Assembly: GCA_947630135.1 (NCBI GenBank)
Contig: CANRGH010000039.1
Span: 1 to 47,023 of the forward strand
DNA length: 47,023 nucleotides
Origin: an uncultured Monoglobus sp.
GTDB lineage: Bacteria > Bacillota > Clostridia > Monoglobales > Monoglobaceae
Direction of reading: 5' to 3'
The position numbers and the translations under genes are program-made. Position 1 is the stretch's first letter. Every line of letters begins with the position of its first letter. Shown here in pieces: positions 8,920-16,129 of this stretch. The notes under the pieces are model-generated. The model was given only the letters and a program-made list of their open reading frames with translations, made no database searches and was not told where the DNA came from.

Positions 8920-9603
8920 CTATTTCCTCTCAAACTTCTCAAACTCATCTATAAACTTGTTCGTATATTCCCGAAGCGCGAGCTCGGGGTCGGCGCCGGC
9001 TTTGCGGGCGCGGCGCACAAGCTCGAACAACGCCGCTCCAAAACCGGCCGCTCCGATACCGGCCGCGCCAAAATCGTCCCCGGCAGTTTCGCCGATTTCG
9101 GGCGAATAACCCGCCTTTTCGGCCTTTTTCTGAATTTTTTCGGCGCGCATCAGCGCGGGCAGATATTCGGACACGCCCCGGAGCTCGTCCGCAATGCTTT
9201 GCTGGTGCCGGTCACCGCGCTTTATCGCATCCCAGTTTTTAAGCACCTCGCCGCTGCCCGACACGCTTACGTCGCCGAACACATGTGGGTGGCGGTGGAT
9301 CAGCTTGCGGCATATCGCGTCGGTCACATCGTCTATATCATACTCGCCCGCCTCTTTGCCTATCACCGCGTGGAACACCACCTGCAGCATCAGATCGCCG
9401 CTCTCGTCGGCGATTTTCGCGGGCTTTCCGTCGTCGATCGCCTCGATCAGCTCATAGCCCTCCTCGATCAAGTTGCGCTTTATGCTCTCATGGGTCTGCT
9501 CACGGTCCCAGGGGCAGCCCCCGGGCGCGCGCAGCAGCTCGACCACGCGGACCAGATCGTCAAAATTGTATTTTTCGTTCTCGTTTTTAAAATTAAAATC
9601 CAT
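8920..9603 (-). CDS. mazG: MazG-family nucleoside triphosphate pyrophosphohydrolase
   Basis: 227 residues. GGCPWDREQTHESIKRN and the metal-binding helices EEGYELIEAI and DESGDLMLQVVFH identify MazG, which hydrolyses (d)NTPs to monophosphates and removes abnormal nucleotides. Only the MazG part is present; B. subtilis YabN carries an extra methylase domain. A Gly/Ala-rich insert (about residues 178-192) lies before the C-terminal helices. Starts 11 bases after the yabM-type gene, so the two form an operon. Confidence 0.92.
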   Translation of the reverse strand: MDFNFKNENEKYNFDDLVRVVELLRAPGGCPWDREQTHESIKRNLIEEGYELIEAIDDGKPAKIADESGDLMLQVVFHAVIGKEAGEYDIDDVTDAICRKLIHRHPHVFGDVSVSGSGEVLKNWDAIKRGDRHQQSIADELRGVSEYLPALMRAEKIQKKAEKAGYSPEIGETAGDDFGAAGIGAAGFGAALFELVRRARKAGADPELALREYTNKFIDEFEKFERK

Positions 9604-9614
9604 AATTACTCCTT

Positions 9615-11372
9615 CTATTTTATCAGCTTAAACCGCGCGAGCAGATCAGCGATCTTTTCGCCCTTGGGCAGGTTCAGCAGATCCTCGCGCTTTACGGCGC
9701 GGACAACGAATATCATGATAAGATAAACCACGCCGCATATTGCGATCTCAAACAGCGTCATGAGCTTTGACGAGGGCAGAGCTCCCGCGATAAAAAACCC
9801 GACCGCGCCCATGACCAAAGCGGCGGCAAGCGGCTTTACTACGGTATCGACGGGCTTGAACTTCATCTCGGAGAGACGCATGATCTGCGCCGTGTTGATC
9901 ACCGCGATGATCAGATAGCACAGGAATGTGCCCATCGGCGCGCCCTCAATTCCGAGCACCGGTATCATAAAGTAATTGAATATCACCTTGGCCGCGCCGC
10001 CGATCAGCATATTGATGACCGGATAGTAGACCTTGCCGTATGCCTGAAGCATGGCGTTTGTGACCTGAACCACCGAAACCGGAATGATCGCGATCGACAG
10101 TATCGCCAGAACATTCGCCGCGTTGTCGGTGCTGAAAAGCAGGTTGAGCACACCGCCCGACAGAGCAGACATTCCTATCGCGCAGGGCGCACCGAACAGC
10201 AGCGCCAGACGAATCGCGCTCTCGGTTATGTTTCTGGCCTGTATTTTATTCCCCTTCGCCAATGAACCCGAGATTGCGGGAACAACGCTGGTTCCGAGCG
10301 CGACCACCAGAGTCAGCGGCAGGTTGAACATGGTCAGCGCCTTGCCGGTGTACATTCCGTACAGCGACGTTGCCTTTTGAACGTTGATCTGCGCCGCGTT
10401 CCAGCCCTCCTGCGCCACCTTCTGCATAAACTCCGAGCTTCCCTCGAACATAAAGGCGTAGCGGTCAAACACGGACGGATTAACCACCAGGCGGCGGCTG
10501 ATCGTTGACATATCGATTAGAGTCGTGAGGCTTGAAACCGACGCGCCTATCGTTATGGGTATCGCGATAAGCACAAGCTCTTTGAGAATTGTCTTTTTGG
10601 GTCTCAGTTTTTTCGCCGCGGCCACTGACGGCGCAATCTTTTCGGCGCGGCGCTTGGCGGCCGCCGCGGTGAATATGTAGATGCAAATAAGCAGAGTCGC
10701 CGACATGAATGTTCCGGCCGTCACTCCCATGATAGCGCCCGCCGAGGCGTAAACGGTCCTCAGGTGGGCCGAGCTTATGACCCTGCCCGCGAAGTCCACC
10801 AAATCCGACATGCCGGGGTTCACCGCCATGTTCATAAAGAAGCCCGCGGCCAGCAGGCCGATAACCAGCTTTCCGGTCGACTCGATCACCTCGGAAAACG
10901 CGGTGGGGTACATGTTCTGCCTGCCCTGAAAATATCCGCGCAGGGCCGAGGCCATTGACACGAAGAATATCGCGGGCGAGATCGCCTTGATGCCGAGCTC
11001 CGCGTCAGGCATGCCGACCGCCCTCGCGAACGGGCCCGCGAACGTGAACAGAATAAGGCTGCCTACTATTCCGGTGACAAACAGCAGCGAAAACGCGGTC
11101 TGAAAGACGCGCTTCGCGTCGCGCTCGTCCTCGCGCGCCAGACTCTCGGAAACCATTTTTGATATAGCCACCGGAAAGCCCGCGGTCGCCACGATAAACA
11201 TAAAAGTATAGATCTGATAGCCGCCGTTAAACAAGCCCATGCCGTCGTCGTTGATAAGGTTGGTCATGGGTATCTTGAAGAAGGCGCCTATAATTTTAAC
11301 AATTAAACTCGCTATGCCCAGTATCAGCGCGCCCTTTACAAAGCTGCCGCCCGAACTTTTTTTCCTGCTCAA
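9615..11372 (-). CDS. SpoVB/YabM-like polysaccharide (lipid) flippase of the MATE/MurJ superfamily
   Basis: 585 residues with about 14 membrane segments and the N-terminal signature KGALILGIASLIVKIIGAFFKIP followed by GLFNGGYQIY, typical of the SpoVB/YtgP/YabM oligosaccharide flippases. Members move lipid-linked cell-wall or spore-cortex precursors across the membrane. The start is TTG with AAGGAG nine bases upstream. It precedes mazG, as yabM does in B. subtilis. A structured RNA with a terminator lies 140 bases upstream and could be its regulatory leader. Confidence 0.88.
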   Translation of the reverse strand: MSRKKSSGGSFVKGALILGIASLIVKIIGAFFKIPMTNLINDDGMGLFNGGYQIYTFMFIVATAGFPVAISKMVSESLAREDERDAKRVFQTAFSLLFVTGIVGSLILFTFAGPFARAVGMPDAELGIKAISPAIFFVSMASALRGYFQGRQNMYPTAFSEVIESTGKLVIGLLAAGFFMNMAVNPGMSDLVDFAGRVISSAHLRTVYASAGAIMGVTAGTFMSATLLICIYIFTAAAAKRRAEKIAPSVAAAKKLRPKKTILKELVLIAIPITIGASVSSLTTLIDMSTISRRLVVNPSVFDRYAFMFEGSSEFMQKVAQEGWNAAQINVQKATSLYGMYTGKALTMFNLPLTLVVALGTSVVPAISGSLAKGNKIQARNITESAIRLALLFGAPCAIGMSALSGGVLNLLFSTDNAANVLAILSIAIIPVSVVQVTNAMLQAYGKVYYPVINMLIGGAAKVIFNYFMIPVLGIEGAPMGTFLCYLIIAVINTAQIMRLSEMKFKPVDTVVKPLAAALVMGAVGFFIAGALPSSKLMTLFEIAICGVVYLIMIFVVRAVKREDLLNLPKGEKIADLLARFKLIK

Positions 11373-11517
11373 ATGTTTCAGCTCCTTGTTTGCATTAAGT
11401 GTTATTTTATAATTATATTATAACGCGCCGAAAATTACAATATATATTTTGAAATTTAAGTTTTTTGAAACAAAACTGTTTTTATTTTCGCAAATTCGGT
11501 CGAAAAAGCCATAAAAA

Positions 11518-11541
11518 ACCGCTTTGATTTCTCAAAGCGGT
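11518..11541 (-). terminator. Intrinsic terminator of the structured RNA upstream of the flippase gene
   Basis: Perfect 10-base stem (ACCGCTTTGA and TCAAAGCGGT) with a GAAA loop and a run of six T in the minus direction. It ends the RNA predicted at 11551-11650. Confidence 0.85.
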
Positions 11542-11650
11542 CTATATATTACTGTTTGGCAGGCGTCCCATTCTCCTGCATCTCTCAGGGTTTTCACCCT
11601 TGTCATACCATCGGCGTGTGGACCGGACGTAATCCTCCACCTCAAACAGC
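11542..11650 (-). ncRNA. Putative structured RNA (unidentified)
   Basis: On the minus strand the region folds into a closed junction. Closing arms are CTGTTTG (near 11649) and CAAACAG (near 11555). Inside are GTGGA...TCCAC with a GGA/TCC inner stem, a perfect AGGGT-GAAA-ACCCT hairpin, and GCAGG...CCTGC. A TATAAT box (11657-11662) lies 7 bases before the predicted 5' end and a terminator follows. I cannot match it to SRP RNA, 6S, T-box or the main riboswitch consensus sequences. It could be a stand-alone RNA, or a riboswitch-like leader of the flippase-mazG operon that starts 140 bases downstream. Confidence 0.55.
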
Positions 11651-11679
11651 AACTTTATTATATTATTATATTAACACAT

Positions 11680-12057
11680 TTATTCTGATTTGTAAAGGAC
11701 TTTTTTATTCTTTTTAAGTCTGTTCCACTCTTTTTCGTCAATTTTCATAAATGTTATAATTGAATTTTTATATGTCTTGTCATCACTCGAAGTAATCAAT
11801 CGAATTACAGTTTTAAATTTTTCATCAATCTCGGATACATGCTTTAGAACAAGCGCCGTTTTAACTCGATTACCCGAAAAAATATAATCGGGTCTCTCTA
11901 CAATTTCTTGCAAATAAACGCCATAATTTTTAAAATGCCCGGGATGATTTTCTTTTATATGCGCAATACGCTCGTCCGTAATGATAACCTCATCGGTGGT
12001 TATATCTTCGGTAATGCATTTATATATTTCTCTGTCAATTTTTCCTACAAGCTTCAC
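11680..12057 (-). CDS. PBECR-type nuclease-fold protein (RelE/barnase-like)
   Basis: 125 residues from the GTG preferred here (GGTGGG lies 7 bases upstream; an upstream in-frame GTG would add four). The stretch VIITDERIAHIKENHPG, then a PDYIFSG turn, TALVLKH, and the C-terminal NSIITFMKI ending KKVLYKS resemble PBECR2-type domains, small RNase-fold proteins of phage and toxin origin. The His-rich ERIAHIKENH helix is the likely active region. Own promoter at 12090-12117. No protein antitoxin is adjacent. RNase activity is inference. Confidence 0.65.
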   Translation of the reverse strand: MKLVGKIDREIYKCITEDITTDEVIITDERIAHIKENHPGHFKNYGVYLQEIVERPDYIFSGNRVKTALVLKHVSEIDEKFKTVIRLITSSDDKTYKNSIITFMKIDEKEWNRLKKNKKVLYKSE

Positions 12058-12089
12058 ACAAATTCCCACCGTTTCAATCTTTTTCTTTT

Positions 12090-12117
12090 ATTATACCGCT
12101 CCAAACGATTTTGTCAA
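12090..12117 (-). promoter_or_regulatory. Promoter of the PBECR-type gene
   Basis: TTGACA, 16 bases, TATAAT on the minus strand; start near 12083. Confidence 0.8.
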
Positions 12118-12187
12118 TCTTAGAACGGCGCTTTTCGGGTTTTATTTGCTTTTGCAAACAATGTCGAAAAAAGCGGAAAAGTTTTTG

Positions 12188-12216
12188 TTTACATAATGCC
12201 TCGGCTGTGATATAAT
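12188..12216 (+). promoter_or_regulatory. Promoter of the first zinc-ribbon abrB gene
   Basis: TTTACA, 17 bases, TATAAT. The predicted start (about 12223) coincides with the first base of a long inverted repeat, so the transcript would begin in a stem. Confidence 0.85.
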
Positions 12217-12223
12217 CAAAGTT

Positions 12224-12380
12224 GCCTAATCAATTTAATATTTTTAAAACGCACAACGCATGTATTTAATTTGCAAAAAATACATGCTCGTCTTTCATAC
12301 ATGCTTTGTGCGAATGAAAGTTAAATTGATTAGGCGCAAAGAGCATCGTGTTTTTTGGGCGCGTTGCTCGGCTTCGCGCC
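12224..12380 (+). promoter_or_regulatory. Structured leader with terminator before the AbrB-like gene
   Basis: The leader is closed by a perfect 15-base stem (GCCTAATCAATTTAA, 12224-12238, against 12321-12335). Inside, GCATGTAT can pair with either of two ATACATGC copies, near 12280 and 12298; choosing the second also pairs CGCACA with TGTGCG. These folds exclude each other. A terminator follows at 12358-12380 (GGCGCG/CGCGCC then TTTTTGTTTT), about 45 bases before the start codon. The layout is riboswitch- or attenuator-like. The region has no convincing gene. Confidence 0.65.
12358..12380 (+). terminator. Terminator in the abrB leader
   Basis: GGCGCG and CGCGCC arms with an 11-base loop, followed by TTTTTGTTTT. 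Confidence 0.75.
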
Positions 12381-12426
12381 TTTTTGTTTTGCGCGGATTT
12401 ATCAAATATTATTTGGAGGTATTGTT

Positions 12427-12666
12427 ATGATAGTTAAAATTGACTCAGCCGGCAGAGTAGTTATCCCGAAGATATACAGGCAAAAGTTTAATTTAAAGCC
12501 GAACACGGAGGCCAACATGCTGCCGCTGCCGGACGACATCGGCGTTTCGCTGCTTCGGCTGGTTCCGCGCTGCGCCAACTGCGGCGAGGAAAAAGGACTT
12601 GAAAAAGTTGAAAATATTTCGCTCTGCCCAAATTGCAGACGGGTCCTAAAATACGCGCTGAAATAA
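12427..12666 (+). CDS. AbrB/SpoVT-type regulator with C-terminal zinc ribbon
   Basis: 79 residues. Residues 1-48 are the swapped-hairpin DNA-binding fold of AbrB (KIDSAGRVVIPKIYRQKF). Residues 49-72 hold two CxxC pairs (CANC and CPNC), a small zinc ribbon as found on clostridial AbrB homologues that act as transition-state repressors. The start is set by GGAGG seven bases upstream. It has its own promoter and a long structured leader with a terminator. A paralogue with the same domain order lies at 41037-41282. No nearby target gene is obvious. Confidence 0.85.
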   Translation: MIVKIDSAGRVVIPKIYRQKFNLKPNTEANMLPLPDDIGVSLLRLVPRCANCGEEKGLEKVENISLCPNCRRVLKYALK

Positions 12667-12689
12667 ACTCGGAACCTCGCGCGATTATC

Positions 12690-12765
12690 GCGCCGTAGAC
12701 GGAGTGCCCTCGACGTTCCTGCCTCGCCCCTTGGGTAGAGGTGCCCGCTTGCGGGCGGAGAGGGG
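12690..12765. repeat. CTCCC/GCCTCGCCCCTTGGG repeat module
   Basis: GCCTCGCCCCTTGGGTAGAGG followed by a GCCCGCTTGCGGGC hairpin and GAGAGGGG, a member of the same intergenic family as at 6.1 and 8.9 kb. It fills the space between abrB and the convergent PAP2 gene. Confidence 0.65.
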
Positions 12766-13308
12766 TTACTCTCTATTTCGCGCTATGCGTTTTGCCGCAT
12801 AATACACCGCGGCGGCGATTATTGCCGCCACGGCCGCTCCGCCCAAAATATCGGTCGGGAAATGGACATAAAGATATATCCGCGAAAACGCGATAAGACA
12901 CGCCAAAATCAGCGCGGCAATATCAACATATTTCACGCGGTACATCAGCAGCAGGAATGCCGCGGTGAACGACGACAGCGCGTGGCCCGAGGGGAACGAA
13001 TAACCCGAAGGCGGCGGAATAATCAGTCTGACGCCGGGGTTTTGGACAAAAGGCCTCGGGCGGCAGACTATGTTTTTTATGCCGAGCGTGCTTATCACAA
13101 GGCCCAGCAGCAGCCCGACGATCACCGCGATACCGCAGACGCGGTATTTTTTAAAGCAGCACAAAACAAGGCCCAGAACGATCCAGATCATCCCGCCGTT
13201 TCCGAGCATAGTGAAAAGCTTCATCAGCCCGTCCGCAAAGCCGCTGCGCAAATTGTTTTGAATAAAATCAAGCGCCGCGAAATCCACGCTTGTTATAATC
13301 TCCGTCAC
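12766..13308 (-). CDS. PAP2-family phosphatase (undecaprenyl-diphosphatase-like)
   Basis: 180 residues from a GTG start that sits eight bases after GGAGG; a more upstream GTG lacks such a site. Five or six membrane segments. The three PAP2 motifs are intact: KNIVCRPRP, SFPSGHALSSF and SRIYLYVHFPTD, giving the catalytic histidines of the GH and RxxxxxH motifs. Such enzymes dephosphorylate undecaprenyl pyrophosphate or other lipid phosphates at the outer face of the membrane. Substrate not determinable. Convergent with the abrB gene. Confidence 0.88.
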   Translation of the reverse strand: MTEIITSVDFAALDFIQNNLRSGFADGLMKLFTMLGNGGMIWIVLGLVLCCFKKYRVCGIAVIVGLLLGLVISTLGIKNIVCRPRPFVQNPGVRLIIPPPSGYSFPSGHALSSFTAAFLLLMYRVKYVDIAALILACLIAFSRIYLYVHFPTDILGGAAVAAIIAAAVYYAAKRIARNRE

Positions 13309-13353
13309 CGCCTCCGCCTCCTTTTTTATATATATTATCACATTATTTTTATA

Positions 13354-13416
13354 TTTACAAATATTTAAGTCAAAAGTATTGATTTTTTTCTTATAATCGG
13401 ATATAATATTTGTAAG
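13354..13416 (+). promoter_or_regulatory. Promoter and flanking inverted operator-like sites of the toxin-antitoxin pair
   Basis: Promoter TTGATT, 17 bases, TATAAT (13379-13407). It is flanked by near-identical sequences in opposite orientation, TTTACAAATATT (13354-13365) and AATATTTGTAAG (13405-13416), well placed for autorepression by the AbrB-type antitoxin. AATTCTGA repeats follow just downstream. Confidence 0.7.
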
Positions 13417-13452
13417 AAATTCTGAAATTCTGAAATACGAAAGGGTGATTGC

Positions 13453-13710
13453 ATGCTGGCAGAAATACGAGGACGTTCACAGGTCACAATTCCCGCCGAT
13501 ATTATAAAAAAGCTCGGCATCAGCGAGGGTGATAAATTTGACATTACCGAAAAAGACGGCGGAATATTTTTATGTCCGGTCGTTGTGTATCCCAAAAATA
13601 AAATCGCCAAAATAGCCAAGCTTGTTAAAGACGCCGAGCAAGAGACCTCGAAACAAACCGCTTTTGAAAGCATTGAGGAAATGTTCGCAGATATGGGGAT
13701 CGACGCTTAA
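13453..13710 (+). CDS. AbrB/MazE-type antitoxin
   Basis: 85 residues. The first 45 are an AbrB swapped-hairpin domain (EIRGRSQVTIPADIIKKLGISEGDKF). The acidic, flexible C-terminal half is the part expected to wrap the toxin. There is no zinc ribbon, unlike the two AbrB-type genes at 12.4 and 41.0 kb. It is followed after one base by the RelE-type toxin, and the promoter has flanking inverted sites, so autoregulation is likely. Type II antitoxin assignment rests on fold and gene pairing. Confidence 0.85.
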   Translation: MLAEIRGRSQVTIPADIIKKLGISEGDKFDITEKDGGIFLCPVVVYPKNKIAKIAKLVKDAEQETSKQTAFESIEEMFADMGIDA

Positions 13711-13711
13711 A

Positions 13712-13975
13712 ATGTATAAGCTGAAATATACAAAGACCTTTGAAAAACATCTGAAAAGCTTATCGCGCGCTGAACAGACCGCGGTGGCGAATAAGCTCAA
13801 ATTATTAATTAAAGATCCGTTTTATCCGTCTCTGCGGACCAAAAAAGTCCGGGGTTTTGATGATGTGTTTGAAATGAGCGTTAATATGAACATCAGAATT
13901 TTATGGCGGTATGAAAACGGCATTATTATTCTGTTGTTGGAAGTCGGGCACCACAAAGACATTCTCGGAGTATAA
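13712..13975 (+). CDS. RelE/ParE-superfamily toxin (YafQ/RelE-like)
   Basis: 87 residues, beginning MYKLKYTKTFEKHLKSL, with NKLKLLIKDP, RTKKVRG and IRILWRYENG, then VGHHKDILGV. This is the layout of small RelE-type mRNA interferases, with the basic patch and C-terminal HHKDIL typical of the family. It starts one base after the antitoxin stop codon. The stop codon TAA overlaps the start of the bidirectional terminator. The true target (mRNA or gyrase) cannot be told from sequence. Confidence 0.85.
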   Translation: MYKLKYTKTFEKHLKSLSRAEQTAVANKLKLLIKDPFYPSLRTKKVRGFDDVFEMSVNMNIRILWRYENGIIILLLEVGHHKDILGV

Positions 13976-14007
13976 AAAAGCTTGAAACGAAAGTTTCAAG
14001 CTTTTTT
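13974..14007. terminator. Bidirectional terminator shared by the toxin gene and tRNA-Tyr
   Basis: Perfect 15-base stem with arms AAAAAAGCTTGAAAC and GTTTCAAGCTTTTTT and a GAAA loop. A/T runs on both sides let it end transcription from both strands. Confidence 0.9.
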
Positions 14008-14091
14008 GGTGGAGGGAGATGGATTCGAACCATCGAAGTCGTTGACAACAGATTTACAGTCTGCCCCCTTTGGCCACTCGGGAACCCCTCC
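14007..14091 (-). tRNA. tRNA-Tyr (GUA anticodon)
   Basis: 85 bases with encoded CCA. Class II tRNA with a long variable arm. The anticodon arm CAGACTGTAAATCTG shows anticodon GTA, and the T-arm has GGTTCGAATCC. Own promoter at 14136-14164. Confidence 0.97.
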
Positions 14092-14135
14092 GATTAAATT
14101 GTCCGCCGCCCCGCTTCCGCGCTGACGACTTGACT

Positions 14136-14164
14136 ATAATACCACAATCAATCGGGCTTGTCAA
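14136..14164 (-). promoter_or_regulatory. Promoter of tRNA-Tyr
   Basis: TTGACA, 17 bases, TATTAT on the minus strand, about 45 bases before the tRNA. Confidence 0.85.
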
Positions 14165-14193
14165 GACTTTTTTGAAAAATTTTTATTTATTTC

Positions 14194-14222
14194 TTGCTAA
14201 AGCCGCCGCCTTGTGGTAATAT
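14194..14222 (+). promoter_or_regulatory. Promoter of fabZ
   Basis: TTGCTA, 17 bases, TAATAT; about 30 bases before the fabZ start codon. Confidence 0.65.
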
Positions 14223-14252
14223 AATCTTAACATATTTTTTGGAGGTAAAACA

Positions 14253-14690
14253 ATGAGCAACGAAATGAATATAAAAGAGATAATGAACACCATACCGCAT
14301 CGCTATCCGTTTTTGCTTGTAGACAGAATTATCGAGTTTGAGGAAGGCAAGCGCGCGGTCGGACTTAAAAACGTCACGATGAACGAGCCGTTCTTTCAGG
14401 GCCACTTCCCCGGCAACCCGATAATGCCGGGCGTGCTTATCTGCGAGGCGCTGGCGCAGGTTGGGGCCGTGGTTATTCTCAGCAAGCCCGAGTTTAAAGA
14501 CAAGCTGGCGGTGTTCACGGGGATCAACAACTTCAAATTCAAGCATCAGGTGGTGCCGGGTGAGACGCTGCGCCTTGAGGTCGAGCTGACAAAGTTCCGC
14601 TCGGTCATGGGCAAGGCCGACGTGTGCGCCTATGTTGGCGACGCTGTCGCCGCCAAAGGCGAGATCTCCTTCGCCCTGATCGAAAAATAG
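14253..14690 (+). CDS. fabZ: 3-hydroxyacyl-ACP dehydratase FabZ
   Basis: 145 residues, the standard FabZ length. [10 protein letters not shown] at the N-terminus and the active-site loop [14 protein letters not shown] carry the catalytic His51, with Glu65 in LICEALAQ. It removes water from 3-hydroxyacyl-ACP in fatty acid elongation. Ribosome site GGAGG. Here it is a single-gene unit between tRNA-Tyr and a terminator, away from the usual fab cluster. Confidence 0.96.
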   Translation: MSNEMNIKEIMNTIPHRYPFLLVDRIIEFEEGKRAVGLKNVTMNEPFFQGHFPGNPIMPGVLICEALAQVGAVVILSKPEFKDKLAVFTGINNFKFKHQVVPGETLRLEVELTKFRSVMGKADVCAYVGDAVAAKGEISFALIEK

Positions 14691-14710
14691 TTTTTTTCGG
14701 CATTAAAAAA

Positions 14711-14736
14711 GCCGGACGGGATTTTTCCCGTCCGGC
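14711..14736. terminator. Bidirectional terminator between fabZ and msmX
   Basis: GCCGGACGGGA and TCCCGTCCGGC arms with a TTTT loop. A run of A precedes and a run of T follows, so it serves the convergent genes on both strands. Confidence 0.9.
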
Positions 14737-14747
14737 GGTTTTTGTTT

Positions 14748-15857
14748 TTAGTGAGTGATAATGTTCTCGGTGTCCTTGTCGAAGATGTGGATCTTGTTGG
14801 GGTCCATAGCAACCGGAATATGATCGCCGTGCTTGGTCTTCGAGCGGGGGTTAACTCTCGCGGTGAAGTCTGTGCCGGCAATCTTGAAGTACAGATATGT
14901 CTCGGCGCCCATCATCTCAACCAGATCGATGTTAACGTCAACGCTGCAGCCGGGAACGCTTGAAATAAACGCCTCGTCATCATACATATCCTCGGGTCTG
15001 ATACCCATAACAACTTCCTTGCCGTTGTACTTCTTAAGCTCGGGAGTAACCTTGCCCTCGGGCAGCTTGATCTTGAACTGGCCGCTCTTGAGGTATGTAC
15101 CGTCGCTCGCGCTGTCAACCGTAACGTTCAGGAAGTTCATCTGCGGTGAGCCGATAAATCCGGCAACGAACATATTGCAGGGATAGTTATAAAGGTTTGT
15201 CGGGGAGTCAACCTGCTGGATGATACCGTCCTTCATAACAACAATTCTGGTACCCATAGTCATAGCCTCGGTCTGGTCATGCGTAACGTAGATAAACGTT
15301 GTCATGAGCTTCTTATGCAGCTTGCCGATCTCGGTTCTCATCTGAACTCTCAGCTTAGCGTCCAGGTTGGAGAGAGGCTCATCCATGAGGAATACCTTAG
15401 GAGTACGAACGATAGCGCGGCCCAGCGCAACACGCTGTCTCTGACCGCCGGACAGAGCCTTCGGCTTTCTGTCGAGCAGATGCTCAATGCCCAAAATCTG
15501 AGCTGCCTCGATAACCTTTTTCTTGATCTCGTCCTTAGGAACCTTTCTGAGCTTCAGGCCGAATGCCATGTTCTCAAATACCGACATATGAGGATAGAGA
15601 GCGTAGTTCTGGAAAACCATCGCGATATCTCTGTCCTTCGGAACAACGTCATTCATCAGCTTGTCGCCAATGTAGAGCTCGCCCTCGGAAATTTCCTCGA
15701 GACCCGCGATCATTCTCAGAGTTGTTGACTTACCGCAGCCGGAAGGGCCGACGAAAATAACGAACTCTTTGTCGGCGATTTCAAGATTGAAATCCTTAAC
15801 CGCCGTGAAACCGCCCGGGTATGTCTTGTAAATACCTCTTAAACTTAAACTTGCCAT
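14748..15857 (-). CDS. msmX: Sugar ABC transporter ATPase of the MsmX/UgpC/MalK type
   Basis: 369 residues from MASLSLRGIYKTYPGG, chosen because AGGAGG lies nine bases upstream; a longer frame adds 14 residues without a ribosome site. Walker A GPSGCGKSTT, signature LSGGQRQRVALGRAI, Walker B VFLMDEPLSNLDAKLR and switch THDQTEAMTMG are all intact. The last 130 residues form the regulatory TOBE/OB part. Such ATPases are shared by several carbohydrate importers, and no permease or binding protein is adjacent here, which fits a multi-transporter role. Confidence 0.93.
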   Translation of the reverse strand: MASLSLRGIYKTYPGGFTAVKDFNLEIADKEFVIFVGPSGCGKSTTLRMIAGLEEISEGELYIGDKLMNDVVPKDRDIAMVFQNYALYPHMSVFENMAFGLKLRKVPKDEIKKKVIEAAQILGIEHLLDRKPKALSGGQRQRVALGRAIVRTPKVFLMDEPLSNLDAKLRVQMRTEIGKLHKKLMTTFIYVTHDQTEAMTMGTRIVVMKDGIIQQVDSPTNLYNYPCNMFVAGFIGSPQMNFLNVTVDSASDGTYLKSGQFKIKLPEGKVTPELKKYNGKEVVMGIRPEDMYDDEAFISSVPGCSVDVNIDLVEMMGAETYLYFKIAGTDFTARVNPRSKTKHGDHIPVAMDPNKIHIFDKDTENIITH

Positions 15858-16048
15858 ACTAAATGACCTCCTATTTTTATTTATACTATAAAGTTTCACT
15901 TTAAATACAAATATATTCTAACATACTTATCGAAAGAAAAAAAGAGATTAATTAACCAAAATTAAAAAAAAGATTTTAGGCAATTTGCATAGCAAAATTT
16001 GGCTCTTTTTAAAATTTCGGTAATACTGCACAAAATTTAAGCTTAGTC

Positions 16049-16077
16049 TTGATATATTTTGCCTTTGATAGTATAAT
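16049..16077 (+). promoter_or_regulatory. Promoter of argCB
   Basis: TTGATA, 17 bases, TATAAT, about 53 bases before argC. No clear ARG-box palindrome was seen. Confidence 0.75.
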
Positions 16078-16129
16078 AGCCTTGTAAAATGGCGAATTGG
16101 CTGAAATTTAAAACGGAGTTGATACATCA

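Noticed and set aside
11518..11650. SRP RNA, 6S RNA or T-box at 11.6 kb
   Set aside because: The GGAA-loop/AGCAG core of SRP RNA, the 6S bubble and the T-box GGUGG sequence are all missing.
12262..12429. 56-codon frame in the abrB leader
   Set aside because: Runs through the leader stems and the terminator, Arg/Leu-rich, no ribosome site.
15900..16048. Promoter of msmX
   Set aside because: Several TATA-like boxes but no pair with acceptable -35 and spacing; not reported as a feature.
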